64,000 bases of DNA from Myxococcota bacterium (GCA_023150805.1 JAKLKF010000027.1:1-64000); one strand, 5' to 3'. Positions 41,469-52,240 are shown, counted from the first letter of the stretch. Numbers and translations: made by a program. Notes: generated from the letters alone by a model not told the origin.

Positions 41469-42503
41469 CTACACCGCCAGGCGCGCGACGAACTGGTCCA
41501 GCGCCTCGCGGTGGGGGCTGGGTGGCAGGGCGTGCAGGGCCTTGCGGGCGGTCCAGGCCTCCAGCGCCAGCCGCTCGCGCTCGCCGGCCAGGCCGCCGGC
41601 CGAGTCGACGCGGCGGGCCAGGTGCTCGGCCAGCTCGGGATCGGCCTTGCGGGCCAGGCGCCGCCACGCCTCGCCCACGGCGGGGTCCTGCTGGGCGGCG
41701 ATGCTGACGGCCAGCGGCGTGCGACCGCTGGCGGCGCGGTCGGCCACCTCGCGCAGCAGGTCGTCGCCCTCGAGGCCCAGGGCCCACAGGTCGTCGGCCA
41801 GGTGCCAGGCGATGCCGGCGTGGCGGCCGTAGCGGCCCAGGCTGCGCACGACGTTGCGGTCGGCGCCGACCAGGCGGGCCCCCGCCCGGCAGGCGAAGGA
41901 GAAGACTGCGCCGCTGCGGGCGTCGGCCAGGCTGATCGCCTGGTCGGTGCTGCCGGGCTCGCCCCCCTGCAGCGCCTGGGCCAGCGCCTGCCCGTCGGTG
42001 ATCTCGCGCAGCGTCTCCAGCAGGTCGCCGACGATCTCGGGCGCCGGTGCGTGCCGCGACAGCTCCAGCGCCCGCAGGGTCAGGTGGTTGGCGCCCAGCC
42101 ACCCCACCGCGCCGCCCAGCACCTTGCGGGCGACCCGCCGCCGCCGCCCGCCCCGCTGCCCCAGGGCCGCGTCGTGCAGGGTGATCGCGATGTGCAGCAG
42201 CTCGGCCGCGACCGCGACGTGCTCGGCCCCCGACGCCGTGTGCGGATCGTCGGCGCCGCGCTCCGCCCCCTCGGAGAGGGCCGCGGCCCGGGCCGAGAGC
42301 AGCACGAGCACGGGCCGCACCCGCGGCACGCCGGGCGCCAGGAACAGGTCGGGGTCGAAGCCGCGGGGCACCCCGGCCCCCCCCGCCAGGTCCCGCAGCG
42401 CGCCGTCCAGGCGCACCAGCGCGTCCAGCATCTCCTCGCCGAGCTGGTCGGCGACGAAGCCGTGGCGCTCCAGGCGGCGGCGGATGAAGCGGCGGGCGGG
42501 CAT
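41469..42503 (-). CDS. Polyprenyl synthetase-like protein with degenerate aspartate motifs
   Basis: A 344-residue all-helical protein that follows trans-prenyltransferases. RVRPVLVLLSARAA matches the opening region, AVAAELLHIAITLHDAAL is the first Asp-rich region and GIAWHLADDLWAL the second. In active enzymes these read HDDxxD and DDxxD and bind magnesium-diphosphate. Here they are HDAAL and DDLWAL, so each motif has lost acidic residues. It is therefore likely not a normal prenyl diphosphate synthase; it could be a regulatory or structural homologue, like the small subunits of heteromeric synthases. It ends 25 bp from the 59-aa gene (convergent) and lies 28 bp downstream of nadE on the same strand. 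Confidence 0.68.
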   Translation of the reverse strand: MPARRFIRRRLERHGFVADQLGEEMLDALVRLDGALRDLAGGAGVPRGFDPDLFLAPGVPRVRPVLVLLSARAAALSEGAERGADDPHTASGAEHVAVAAELLHIAITLHDAALGQRGGRRRRVARKVLGGAVGWLGANHLTLRALELSRHAPAPEIVGDLLETLREITDGQALAQALQGGEPGSTDQAISLADARSGAVFSFACRAGARLVGADRNVVRSLGRYGRHAGIAWHLADDLWALGLEGDDLLREVADRAASGRTPLAVSIAAQQDPAVGEAWRRLARKADPELAEHLARRVDSAGGLAGERERLALEAWTARKALHALPPSPHREALDQFVARLAV

Positions 42504-42531
42504 GGTCTCTCGGTCGGGGGCTCGAGCCCGC

Positions 42532-44166
42532 CTAATCCGGCAGCCCGCCCGTGGGGGTGTGCCAGCGCTGGGCCAGCGGGATGCGCCGGCCGCTGCCGAA
42601 GGCCTTCGACGTCACCCGCAGCCCGGGCGCCATCTGCCAGCGCTTGTACTCGCTGCGGACCACCAGGCGCACGACCTTGCGCACCAGCGCCGCGTCGTGG
42701 CCGCGGGCCACGATCTCCGCCGGGTCCACCAGCTCCTCCACGTACATGCGCAGGATGGCGTCGAGCTCGGGGTAGGGCGGCAGGCTGTCCTGGTCGAGCT
42801 GCCCGGGGGCCAGCTCGGCGGAGGGGGCCTTCTCCAGCGTGGCGCGGGGGATCTGCTCGCGATCGCGGTTGAGCCACCGCGACACCCGGTAGACGTCGGT
42901 CTTGAACACGTCGCTGATCACGGCGAGCCCGCCGCACATGTCGCCGTACAGGGTGCAGTAGCCGACGGCGACCTCGCTCTTGTTGCCCGTCGTCAGCAGC
43001 AGGTTGCCCAGCTTGTTGGAGAGCGCCATCAGGAGCATCCCGCGGGCCCGCGCCTGGAGGTTCTCCTCGGTCACGTCGGGCGCCCGCCCGTGGAAGACCG
43101 GGGCCAGCGCCTGGAGGAAGGACTGGTGGATCGCCCCGATCGGCAACAGCTCGAAGCGGATCCCCAGGTTCTCGGCCAGCGCCCGGGCGTCGGTGATCGA
43201 GCCCTCGCTGCTGAAGGGCCCGGGCATGCCGACGGCCAGCATGTTCTGCGGGCCCAGGGCCGCGGCGCCCACGCAGGCCACCAGGGCGGAGTCGATGCCG
43301 CCGCTCAGCCCCACCAGCCCCGTGCGGAAGCCGCAGCGCGCGGCGTAGTCCCGCACGCCCATCACCAGCGCGTCGAAGATCTCCTCCTCGAAGCAGCGGC
43401 TGTGGAAGGCGACCTCGGGTCCCGCCAGGTCCACCACGAGGTGCCCGGCCTCGAACTGCGGCCCGTGCAGGAGCAGGCGCCCGTCGGGGTGCACGACCAG
43501 GCTCTGCCCGTCGAAGAGGATCTCGTCGTTGCCGCCGACCATGTTGCAGTAGACCAGCGGGGCCTGGGCGTCCGCGGCCTGCTTGCGCACCAGGGCCAGC
43601 CGCGTGTGGCCCTTGCCGGTGTGGAAGGGGCTGGCCGACAGGTTGAGCACCACGTCGCAGTCGACCATCCGGGCGATCGGGTCGACGGGGTAGGTCCGGT
43701 GCGGGAACAGCGCCGGCTCGTGCCAGATGTCCTCGCAGATGGTCACGCCCAGGCGCAGGCCGGCCACCTCGACCGGGCGGGGGTCCGTCTCGGCCAGGAA
43801 GTGCCGGTGCTCGTCGAAGACGTCGTAGGTGGGGAGCAGGGTCTTGTGGACCACGCGCACCAGGTGGCCGTCGTGCGCCACCACCGCGCTGTTGCGCAGC
43901 CCTGCGGCGTCGCGCCAGGGCGTGCCGAACACCACGACCAGGCCCCTGCTGGCCGCGACCAGCTCGGTGGCCGCCGCCATGCAGGCCGTGATCAGGTCGG
44001 CGCGCTCCAGCAGGTCCCGCGGGGGGTAGCCGCAGAGCACCAGCTCCGGCAGGACCACCAGCGCGCAGCCGGCCTGTCGGGCGTGGTCGACCGCCTCCAG
44101 GCAGAGGGCCAGGTTGCCGGGCACGTCACCGACGACGGGGCTGAGCTGACCGACCAGGATCCGCAT
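42532..44166 (-). CDS. nadE: Glutamine-dependent NAD+ synthetase
   Basis: A 544-residue two-domain enzyme making NAD+ from deamido-NAD+, ATP and glutamine. The N-terminal nitrilase-type glutaminase has its E-K-C triad at Glu41, Lys108 and Cys144. The C-terminal synthetase domain has the ATP pyrophosphatase loop SGGIDS at 288-293 and later GNLLLTTGNKSEVAVGY. Length is typical for the bacterial two-domain form. An in-frame ATG lies 15 bases upstream at 44181, but GGAGGG sits correctly only for ATG 44166. A short gap on either side links it to the prenyl-synthase-like gene and a small membrane protein gene. Cytoplasmic; NAD biosynthesis. Confidence 0.93.
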   Translation of the reverse strand: MRILVGQLSPVVGDVPGNLALCLEAVDHARQAGCALVVLPELVLCGYPPRDLLERADLITACMAAATELVAASRGLVVVFGTPWRDAAGLRNSAVVAHDGHLVRVVHKTLLPTYDVFDEHRHFLAETDPRPVEVAGLRLGVTICEDIWHEPALFPHRTYPVDPIARMVDCDVVLNLSASPFHTGKGHTRLALVRKQAADAQAPLVYCNMVGGNDEILFDGQSLVVHPDGRLLLHGPQFEAGHLVVDLAGPEVAFHSRCFEEEIFDALVMGVRDYAARCGFRTGLVGLSGGIDSALVACVGAAALGPQNMLAVGMPGPFSSEGSITDARALAENLGIRFELLPIGAIHQSFLQALAPVFHGRAPDVTEENLQARARGMLLMALSNKLGNLLLTTGNKSEVAVGYCTLYGDMCGGLAVISDVFKTDVYRVSRWLNRDREQIPRATLEKAPSAELAPGQLDQDSLPPYPELDAILRMYVEELVDPAEIVARGHDAALVRKVVRLVVRSEYKRWQMAPGLRVTSKAFGSGRRIPLAQRWHTPTGGLPD

Positions 44167-44198
44167 GGGCCGGCCCTCCATGCCCGATGCGCGGGCGC

Positions 44199-44444
44199 TC
44201 AGTAGCCGCCCGTCTCCTGCCAGGCGCCGCGGTTCGCGGCGACCAGGACACCGATGCCCACGGCGAGCAGGCCCAGCGCCAGGAAGCCCTGGCCGGTGAA
44301 GGCCAGCTCGGGCAGCGCGTCGTAGCCGAGCTGGCTGAAGACGGTCGAGGTGGGGCCGGCCGGGACGCCGATGCCCCCGGAGGCCATCGTGATGATGCCG
44401 CTGGCGACACAGGCGCCGCCGAAGAGCCACAGGACCGACTTCAT
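44199..44444 (-). CDS. Small two-span membrane protein
   Basis: An 81-residue protein from ATG 44444, preceded by GGAG. Two hydrophobic helices (VLWLFGGACVASGIITMASG and GFLALGLLAVGIGVLVAAN) flank a polar loop. No family recognised. It lies 32 bp upstream of nadE on the same strand and may be co-transcribed; a role in NAD metabolism is not implied by the sequence. Confidence 0.55.
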   Translation of the reverse strand: MKSVLWLFGGACVASGIITMASGGIGVPAGPTSTVFSQLGYDALPELAFTGQGFLALGLLAVGIGVLVAANRGAWQETGGY

Positions 44445-44538
44445 GCCCGCTCCGAGAGAGGGGGTGGGCATACCGCGGCGGGTCCGCCAGGGCAACCGCG
44501 TCGCCGGCCCCCGGGATAGCAGCGGCCCAGGAGGTCCG

Positions 44539-45156
44539 ATGTCCCTGGTGTCCCTGCTGTTCCCCCTCGGGCTGCTCGCCTGCGGCCCCGAGCCCGTGCC
44601 CTCCGGCAAGGAGGTGGTCCTGGTCGGCGGCGCTGGCGCCAGCGAGAAGGCCGTGGGCGCCGACGGGCAGCCGGCGGCGGGCGAGGTCCACGTCGAGAAC
44701 AAGGCCAGCTTCGACGAGCTCGCCTTCACCTGCTGCGGCGCCCCCTCGGCGACGGCGGTGGTCGAGGCGGCCACCACCCTGGGCGAGCGCCTGGCCAAGG
44801 ACGACCTCGCCGGCACGCACGCCGCCCTGGACGCGCTGGTCGCGGCGGCGGCCACGGCCCGGGACGACGCCGCGCTGCCCGAGGCCGGGCGCGCCGCGGC
44901 CGCCACCCTGGCCCAGGCCACGCCCCACCTGCAGGGCAAGCCCCTCGCCGACGTGCGCAAGGCCCTGGCCAGCCTGAACCTGGCGGTGGCCGACCTCGCG
45001 CGCTCCAGCCCGGGCGGCTCCACGCGCCTGGTGGCGGCCTTCTGCCCGATGGCGCCGGGCTACTGGCTGCAGCGCGACGCGGCGATCCAGAACCCGTACT
45101 ATGGCGCGCAGATGCTGGCTTGCGGCACCCTGGAGGGGATCCAGGCCGTCCGCTGA
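44539..45156 (+). CDS. DUF3347-like lipoprotein with CPM/NPYYG/CG motif
   Basis: A 205-residue predicted lipoprotein (lipobox LLAC at about 12-15) with a start backed by AGGAGG. The C-terminus has the signature AFCPMAPGYWLQ followed by NPYYGAQMLACG, which matches DUF3347 and the related C-terminal segment of some CusB-type efflux adaptors, where the Cys/Met/His cluster is thought to bind copper or similar metals. The helical region before it (about 60-165) fits the rest of that domain. A CC pair occurs near residue 60. It may buffer or sense a metal in the periplasm; no efflux pump genes are nearby. Confidence 0.7.
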   Translation: MSLVSLLFPLGLLACGPEPVPSGKEVVLVGGAGASEKAVGADGQPAAGEVHVENKASFDELAFTCCGAPSATAVVEAATTLGERLAKDDLAGTHAALDALVAAAATARDDAALPEAGRAAAATLAQATPHLQGKPLADVRKALASLNLAVADLARSSPGGSTRLVAAFCPMAPGYWLQRDAAIQNPYYGAQMLACGTLEGIQAVR

Positions 45157-45190
45157 CGGCAGGACGGCCCCCGCGCGCCCAGGTGCTGCC

Positions 45191-46171
45191 ATGACCCAGG
45201 TCCTCATCGTCGAGGCGCTCCGCAGCCCGCTGCAGGACCGGCGCGGCCCCGCCCCGGTGCTGCCGGCCGACGAGCGGGCGGGGGCGGTCCTGCGCGCGCT
45301 CGTCCGGCGCGCGGGGGTGGACGCGCGCGAGCTGGACGGCGTCTGGGTGGGCGCGCAGGTGCCGGGCACGGCGCGCCTGGCCGTCGCCGCCGCGGGGCTG
45401 CCGCTCACGATGCCCGCCTGCACGGTCCCGGCGGGCCACGCCGCCGGGCTGGCGGCGCTGCAGCTCGCGGCGACCGCCGTCGTCGCCCGCCGCCGGGGGC
45501 CGGTGCTGGCGGCCGGCGCCTCGGGGCCGGTCCCGGACCCCGCTCCCGGACCCACGGCCTGGTGGCGGGCCGCCTGGCCGCCCGCGGTCGAGGCGGAGGA
45601 CCGGGTCGGGCGCCTGGCCGGCCTGGGGGAGGAGGAGGTCGCGGCCTTCCGCGCCCGGGCTCACGACGACCCGGGCGACCTGGGGGAGGTGGTGGACCGC
45701 GGCGGTGACTTCGCGGACGCCGGCCCCGGGCCCGACCGCGTGGCCGCGGCGGGGGTGCTGCTGGCCGACGAGGAGGCTGTGCGTCGCCTGCGCCTGCGGG
45801 TGCGCGGCCGGATCGCGGCGGTGGCGGCGGGCGCCGGCGACCCGGCCCTGGGGCCGCTGGCCGTCGTGTCGGCCGTGGAGCGGGCGCTGGAGGAGGCCGG
45901 GCTGCACGTCGGCGAGGTGGACCTGGTCGAGCTGGACGCCAGCGCGCCGGTCGCGGCCCTGGCCGCGCTGCGGACGCTGGGGCTCGACGCCGCCCGGACC
46001 AGCGTGCTCGGGTATCCGGACGCCGCGGTGCCCGGCCTGGCGGGCCTGCCGCGGCTGTGCCGCCTCGTGCATGCCCTGCCGCGCCGTCGGGCGCGCATCG
46101 GCCTGTGCGCGGCGACCGACGGCCTGGGCCAGGCCTGGGCGGTCGTCGTGGATGCCCGGACCTACGACTGA
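45191..46171 (+). CDS. Thiolase-like protein lacking the catalytic cysteine
   Basis: A 326-residue thiolase-superfamily relative. The start (VLIVEALRSPLQDRRGP) and the segment CTVPAGHAAGLAALQLAA match thiolases, where the motif is TVN-R-x-C-x-SG. Here the acyl-accepting Cys position is His83 and the SG Ser is Ala85. The GHP motif with the catalytic His is absent, and the final CxGGG reads C-A-A-T-D-G. At about 60-70 residues shorter than normal thiolases, it is probably not an active condensing or cleaving enzyme. The next gene starts 40 bp on. Role unknown. Confidence 0.6.
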   Translation: MTQVLIVEALRSPLQDRRGPAPVLPADERAGAVLRALVRRAGVDARELDGVWVGAQVPGTARLAVAAAGLPLTMPACTVPAGHAAGLAALQLAATAVVARRRGPVLAAGASGPVPDPAPGPTAWWRAAWPPAVEAEDRVGRLAGLGEEEVAAFRARAHDDPGDLGEVVDRGGDFADAGPGPDRVAAAGVLLADEEAVRRLRLRVRGRIAAVAAGAGDPALGPLAVVSAVERALEEAGLHVGEVDLVELDASAPVAALAALRTLGLDAARTSVLGYPDAAVPGLAGLPRLCRLVHALPRRRARIGLCAATDGLGQAWAVVVDARTYD

Positions 46172-46211
46172 CCCCGGCGCGGGCGGCGCGCCGTGGATAG
46201 GGCGGGCGGCG

Positions 46212-46778
46212 ATGGCCCCCTCCGCCCTGCTCCTCGGGGATCCCGAGCGCCTGCCCTTCGCCGGACACCTGCGCCTGGTCGGCCTGCGGCAGGACGCCGG
46301 GATCGCCGTGGCCGCGCGCCTGGGCGTCGGCGGGCTGGACGACGCCGCGCTGGTCCCGGCCTTCCGTGCCGCGCGCGCGCTCGAGGCCCGGCTGGAGCGC
46401 GCCACCGCCGGGGCCGAGCCCGGGCGCCACGCCCTGCTCCACGCCCTGTGGCAGGCGCTGGCGGAGGCGCCCGCGGCCGAGCTGGGCCCGTCGGCGGGGG
46501 GGGATCTCTGCCTGCTCGCCCTGGCCTGGGACGCGCAGGGCCAGGGCGTGGCGGGCGTGGGCCTGGGCGCGGTCTGGGGCCGCAGCGCGGCGGGCGTCGC
46601 GCCGCTGGTGGCCCCGGGCCACCCCCTGCTGGCCCCGCCGGGCCGCCCCGCGAGCCTGCCCGGCGTGCTCGACCTCGACGCCGGCACGCTGCTCTCCGTC
46701 ATCGGCGCGCCCAGCCACCTGCCCGCCGCGCTGCCTTCCCTCTCCGAGCTCGACCGCCGCTGCGGGGTGCGCTCGTGA
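46212..46778 (+). CDS. Hypothetical protein
   Basis: A 188-residue soluble protein, Ala/Leu/Gly-rich, from ATG 46212, with no clear Shine-Dalgarno. Codon third positions are nearly all G/C, consistent with a real gene. Two alpha-helical stretches (about 45-95) are followed by hydrophobic beta-like segments (DLCLLALAWDAQGQGVAGVGLGAVWG). I do not recognise the family; a faint likeness to PP2C-type phosphatase cores is too weak to call. It sits between the thiolase-like gene (40 bp) and an alpha-helical protein gene (43 bp) in one direction. Confidence 0.5.
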   Translation: MAPSALLLGDPERLPFAGHLRLVGLRQDAGIAVAARLGVGGLDDAALVPAFRAARALEARLERATAGAEPGRHALLHALWQALAEAPAAELGPSAGGDLCLLALAWDAQGQGVAGVGLGAVWGRSAAGVAPLVAPGHPLLAPPGRPASLPGVLDLDAGTLLSVIGAPSHLPAALPSLSELDRRCGVRS

Positions 46779-46821
46779 GCGCAGCGGACCTCCCCGGAGG
46801 GGCTGTCCCCGTGGAGGCCCC

Positions 46822-47583
46822 GTGAGCCGGCAGGCCCTGGCCTACGCCCGGGACGAGGTCGCCGCGCTGGTCGCGGGCGGCCAGGCCCCGCGGGAGCTGC
46901 TCCAGCGCCTGGCGAACGAGGATCGCGTCGCCCTGGCCGAGGTGGTCGTCGGTCCCCGCGCGCCCGCCTCGCCGCTCCTGGTCGCCGCCGCCCTGGAGGT
47001 CCTGCCGGCGCTCGAGCAGACCATCGCGCCCAAGGCGCTCTACCAGCGCCTGGTGTCCCTGGCGGCCCAGACCCGCGGCGACGTGCTCGCCGCCGCGTGC
47101 CAGCGCCACCCCGTCGCCTCCTGGCTGGTCAAGCTGGCCGAGGCCGTGGAGGGCCCCCTGGCCGGGCTGGCCCACCTCGAGGCCACCCAGGGGCTGCCCG
47201 TCTTCGCCCGGGTCTGCCAGCTCCACGCCGACGCCGGCCACCAGGCGGCGCTGCTGGAGGCGGCGGCGCGCCTGGGCCGCCCGGAGCTGCCCGCCCAGCT
47301 CGCCGCGGCTGGCCACCTGGAGGCGGCGGCGGCGGCCGTCGTCCGGTGCCTGGAGCGCGACCCCGACTCCCCGGCGCTGGCCTGGGCCGCCGCGGGTTGG
47401 GGTCCGGACCTCGCCCCGCTGCGCCTGGCCTGCGTGCGGTGCCTGCGGGACGCCCGCACCGCCCAGGCCCTGGCCGCCTGGCTGGTCGGGGACGCGCGCG
47501 CCTCCTCCCTGCTGGGCGTCGTCCGGGCCACCCTGCCCGCCCTGCCCCCGCCGCGCGGGTCCCTGGACGCGCGCGGGCCCTGA
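46822..47583 (+). CDS. Hypothetical alpha-helical protein
   Basis: A 253-residue Ala/Leu-rich protein, apparently all helical, starting at GTG 46822 with GGAGG four bases before. Helix pairs (for example LYQRLVSLAAQ, DVLAAACQRHPVASWLVKLAEAVEG, PVFARVCQLHADAGHQAALLEAAARLG) suggest an armadillo/HEAT- or TPR-like scaffold, but no consensus is strong enough. It probably forms an operon with the two genes before it. Its stop TGA and the stop of the convergent large gene share TGATCA. Confidence 0.55.
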   Translation: MSRQALAYARDEVAALVAGGQAPRELLQRLANEDRVALAEVVVGPRAPASPLLVAAALEVLPALEQTIAPKALYQRLVSLAAQTRGDVLAAACQRHPVASWLVKLAEAVEGPLAGLAHLEATQGLPVFARVCQLHADAGHQAALLEAAARLGRPELPAQLAAAGHLEAAAAAVVRCLERDPDSPALAWAAAGWGPDLAPLRLACVRCLRDARTAQALAAWLVGDARASSLLGVVRATLPALPPPRGSLDARGP

Positions 47584-50500
47584 TCAGGGCCGCTGCGGGG
47601 ACGGCGCCGCGCCCGGCTTCAGGATGGTCGCCCGGCCCCCCTGGCCGTCCAGCAGGACGGTGAGCGGCTGGTCCAGGCGCAGGTGGCGGACGTAGGGCGT
47701 GGCCGCGTGGTCGGGCTGCGCGGCCAGCCACGCGACGTCCAGCCGGCGCGCGTGGCGGGTCGCCCGGTGCTCGACGTGCGACAGCGTGAGGTAGCCGATC
47801 CGGAAGCAGGTGACGTTGTGGAAGAAGTGGGCGCCCTGGGAGGGCTCCACCTCGCGGTCGTCGAAGTCGGTCTCCAGGATCACCCGGGCGCCGGCGATCT
47901 GCCCCCACTTGACCGGGATGCCCAGGCGCGGATCGGAGGAGCCCCAGCGCCCGGGTCCGATCAGCAGGTAGGGCCGTTGCTCGGCGAGGAGCGCCTGGTT
48001 GAAGGCGCCCACCTGCTGGGCCACCGCGGGCGTCTGGGTCGCGTCCAGGTCGGTGCGCTCCACCAGGACGATGTCCCGGATCTCCGTGATGCGGCCGTGG
48101 CCCAGCGCCCGATCCGTCGTGCACAGCACGTCGGCCTCGGGGAATCCCTCGGTCTGCACCTCGGCCTCGAAGGCCTGGGCCGCCTGGGGGCGCACCTGGA
48201 GCACGTACAGGGTCGGCGTGCTCGGTCCCACCACCTCGCGCCCGGTCCGCCCCCACGCGCCGGCGTCGAGCGCGAACTCGATCTCGACGGGGCTGCCCAT
48301 CCCGACGCGGAAGATCGCCAGCAGCTCCCGCAGGGCCGGGGCCAGCGGGATCACCTCGAACTTCAGCACGTTGTGGAAGGTCACCACCCGAGGTCCCGGC
48401 TGCATCAACCCCTCGCGGATGCAGTCGTCCTCCCGACTGTAGACCGACCCTGCCAGCGAGAGGGTGCCGTCCTGCTCGGCTTCCGCCAGGCCGCACTGCC
48501 GCAGGGAGACCCGCTCGTCACCTGTCTGGAAGTCGACCTGCGACCGGGCCATGTCCAGCGCGTAGAACTTCTTCTGCGAGAAGTTCAGGTAGTCGCGCGT
48601 AGAGCCGAACTGCGGCAGGACCTCGGGCTGCGCCGGCGAGAACTGGAGGACCGTGCCACCCTCGACGATGGTCTTCCCCAGCCCCAGGGCGAGCTGCACC
48701 AGGCCGTCGTCGGGCTTCTGCCGGCCGACCGGGTAGTAGTTGTAGGACAGCGCGACGCCGGAGGCGTGGGGGTAGAACCGGTCGCCGTGCCGGCGACCGA
48801 CCACCTCCTGGATGAGCACGGCCATGCGCTCCTCCTCCAGGGAGTAGGGCGTGCAGGCCATGTAGGCGCGTGCGTCGTCGCTGTAGGTCGAGGCCCAGAC
48901 CGCCTTGATCGCCAGGCAGAGCTGGGCGAAGCGGACCTCGGGATCCGGGTCGTTGTTGGCCAGCATCCAGGTGCCGTAGATCCCGGCGAAGGGCTGGAGC
49001 TGGCTGTCCTCCAGCAGGCTGGAGGATCGCACGGCCAGCGGTCCGTTCATGTGGGCCACGGCGCGCCGCAGGTCCTCCTGCAGCTCCGTCGCCAGGGGCG
49101 TGTCCAGGAAGCGCTGGCGCAAGGCCTCCTCGGACAGATCCCCCAGGTCGGCGACCTGCCGCACGCTGTCGAGGAAGCGTTCGAACTCGTCGGTCGCGAT
49201 CACCACCGACAGCGGCACCCGGATGTCGATGCCCGGGATCCGCTCGCCCAGGCGCCCGCGGGCCAGGACCGACGAGACGAAGGCCAGCCCGCGCGCCTTG
49301 CCGCCCAGCGACCCGCCGCCGACGCGCACGAAGCGGGCGCCGCGGACCCGGTACTTGGAGCTGAGATCGGTGACCTGGCCCTCCTGCTGGGCCAGGCGGT
49401 ACTCCTCGATGACCTGCAGCAGGTAGGCCCGGGTCGCCTCGCCGTCGGGGAAGTCCGACAGCTTCTTCACCCGCACCTCCTCGGCCAGGCTGAACATCGC
49501 GCGCGCCATCATCCACAGAGAGAAGTGGTTGCCCATGGCGTGGTAGATGACGGACTCGACGGGGACCGTGCGCAGCGCCTGCTCCAGCTCGATCATGTCG
49601 CGGGCGCGGATCAGCTCGGTGCGATCGGGCAGGCGGAAGACGAAGTCGCCGAAGCCCAGGCTCTCGGTGACGAAGACGCGGATGTCCTTGAGCAGGGTCG
49701 AGGAGTTCTTGTCGGCGTACTGCGCGCCGAGCGCCGCCGCGCGGTACAGGCTGCTGGGCTCGGCCGACTGGATGAGCACGGGCAGGCCGGGCTTCTGTGC
49801 GCGGACCCACTTGACCAGCTCGAAGCCGGCGGTGGGAGTCTCCTCGCCGCCGCGGGGGAAGCGCACGTCGGTGATCAACGCGTACAGGTTGTCCTTGTAG
49901 CGGGAGATCCGGTCGGTGGCCTCCTCCCAGGTGCGCGCCAGCAGGAGCTTGGGCCGGGCGCGCATCCGACCCAGGCGGTGCTGCTCGTTGAGCCCCTCCA
50001 GCGAGAGGGAGTTGGACTGTCGCATCAGCTCGGCGTACAGCAGGCTCAAGAAGGAGCTGTAGCGTCGGACGCTGTCCTCCACCACGACGATGACACGCAC
50101 GCCGGCCGTCTCCACGTCGTGCCGGACGTTGAGCGCGTCCTCGACCAGCTTGACGATGGCGAGCAGGATGCGCGCGTCTCCCGTCCACCAGAAGACGTGG
50201 TCGAAGCTCTGCGACCCGCCGCCTACGTCGCTCCCGGCGTACGTGGACAGATCCCGCTCGTTCAACACCAGCAGCACCACCGGCATCCTGGGGTGGTGCT
50301 GCTTGACCAGGCGCCCGAAGGCCGACGGGTCGGTGTCGGCGATCCGGGTCATGGTCAGGACCAGGTCGAAGCGACCCTCCGCCAGCAGCTCCATGGCGCG
50401 CGCGCCGGTGGCGGCGTGCGTGATCCGCGGCGCCGCCGTCAGGTTCAGCTCGTGGTAGGCCGTGAAGACCCGCTCGGTCAGCCGCCCGTCCGCCTCCAGG

Positions 50501-50601
50501 ATGAAGGCGTCGTAGGGTGTGCTGACCAGCAGGATCTCCCGGACCCGATGGACCATCAGGTCATGGAGCTGCAGGGTCCACGGGTCGTGCAGGTCGCGCA
50601 C
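47584..50601 (-). CDS. Receiver domains fused to PEP-synthase-type ATP-grasp domain
   Basis: A 1005-residue cytoplasmic protein. The first receiver-like domain (about 20-155) lacks the phosphorylatable Asp (LVLTMTRI). The second (about 165-315) is intact, with ED at 175-176, Asp245 in LITDVRF, Ser279 and Lys298. From about 425 it continues as the PEP/pyruvate-binding (PPDK_N) domain: GGGSLGGKARGLAF and PLAVRSSSLLEDSQLQPFAG are its hallmark loops. The phospho-His and PEP-binding domains of PEP synthase were not found. It may be a response regulator whose output is phosphotransfer or nucleotide-driven, a known but uncharacterised architecture. No partner kinase is adjacent. Confidence 0.75.
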   Translation of the reverse strand: MRDLHDPWTLQLHDLMVHRVREILLVSTPYDAFILEADGRLTERVFTAYHELNLTAAPRITHAATGARAMELLAEGRFDLVLTMTRIADTDPSAFGRLVKQHHPRMPVVLLVLNERDLSTYAGSDVGGGSQSFDHVFWWTGDARILLAIVKLVEDALNVRHDVETAGVRVIVVVEDSVRRYSSFLSLLYAELMRQSNSLSLEGLNEQHRLGRMRARPKLLLARTWEEATDRISRYKDNLYALITDVRFPRGGEETPTAGFELVKWVRAQKPGLPVLIQSAEPSSLYRAAALGAQYADKNSSTLLKDIRVFVTESLGFGDFVFRLPDRTELIRARDMIELEQALRTVPVESVIYHAMGNHFSLWMMARAMFSLAEEVRVKKLSDFPDGEATRAYLLQVIEEYRLAQQEGQVTDLSSKYRVRGARFVRVGGGSLGGKARGLAFVSSVLARGRLGERIPGIDIRVPLSVVIATDEFERFLDSVRQVADLGDLSEEALRQRFLDTPLATELQEDLRRAVAHMNGPLAVRSSSLLEDSQLQPFAGIYGTWMLANNDPDPEVRFAQLCLAIKAVWASTYSDDARAYMACTPYSLEEERMAVLIQEVVGRRHGDRFYPHASGVALSYNYYPVGRQKPDDGLVQLALGLGKTIVEGGTVLQFSPAQPEVLPQFGSTRDYLNFSQKKFYALDMARSQVDFQTGDERVSLRQCGLAEAEQDGTLSLAGSVYSREDDCIREGLMQPGPRVVTFHNVLKFEVIPLAPALRELLAIFRVGMGSPVEIEFALDAGAWGRTGREVVGPSTPTLYVLQVRPQAAQAFEAEVQTEGFPEADVLCTTDRALGHGRITEIRDIVLVERTDLDATQTPAVAQQVGAFNQALLAEQRPYLLIGPGRWGSSDPRLGIPVKWGQIAGARVILETDFDDREVEPSQGAHFFHNVTCFRIGYLTLSHVEHRATRHARRLDVAWLAAQPDHAATPYVRHLRLDQPLTVLLDGQGGRATILKPGAAPSPQRP

Positions 50602-50617
50602 CGGCCGGGCTGCGCCT

Positions 50618-52240
<1,623 letters not shown>

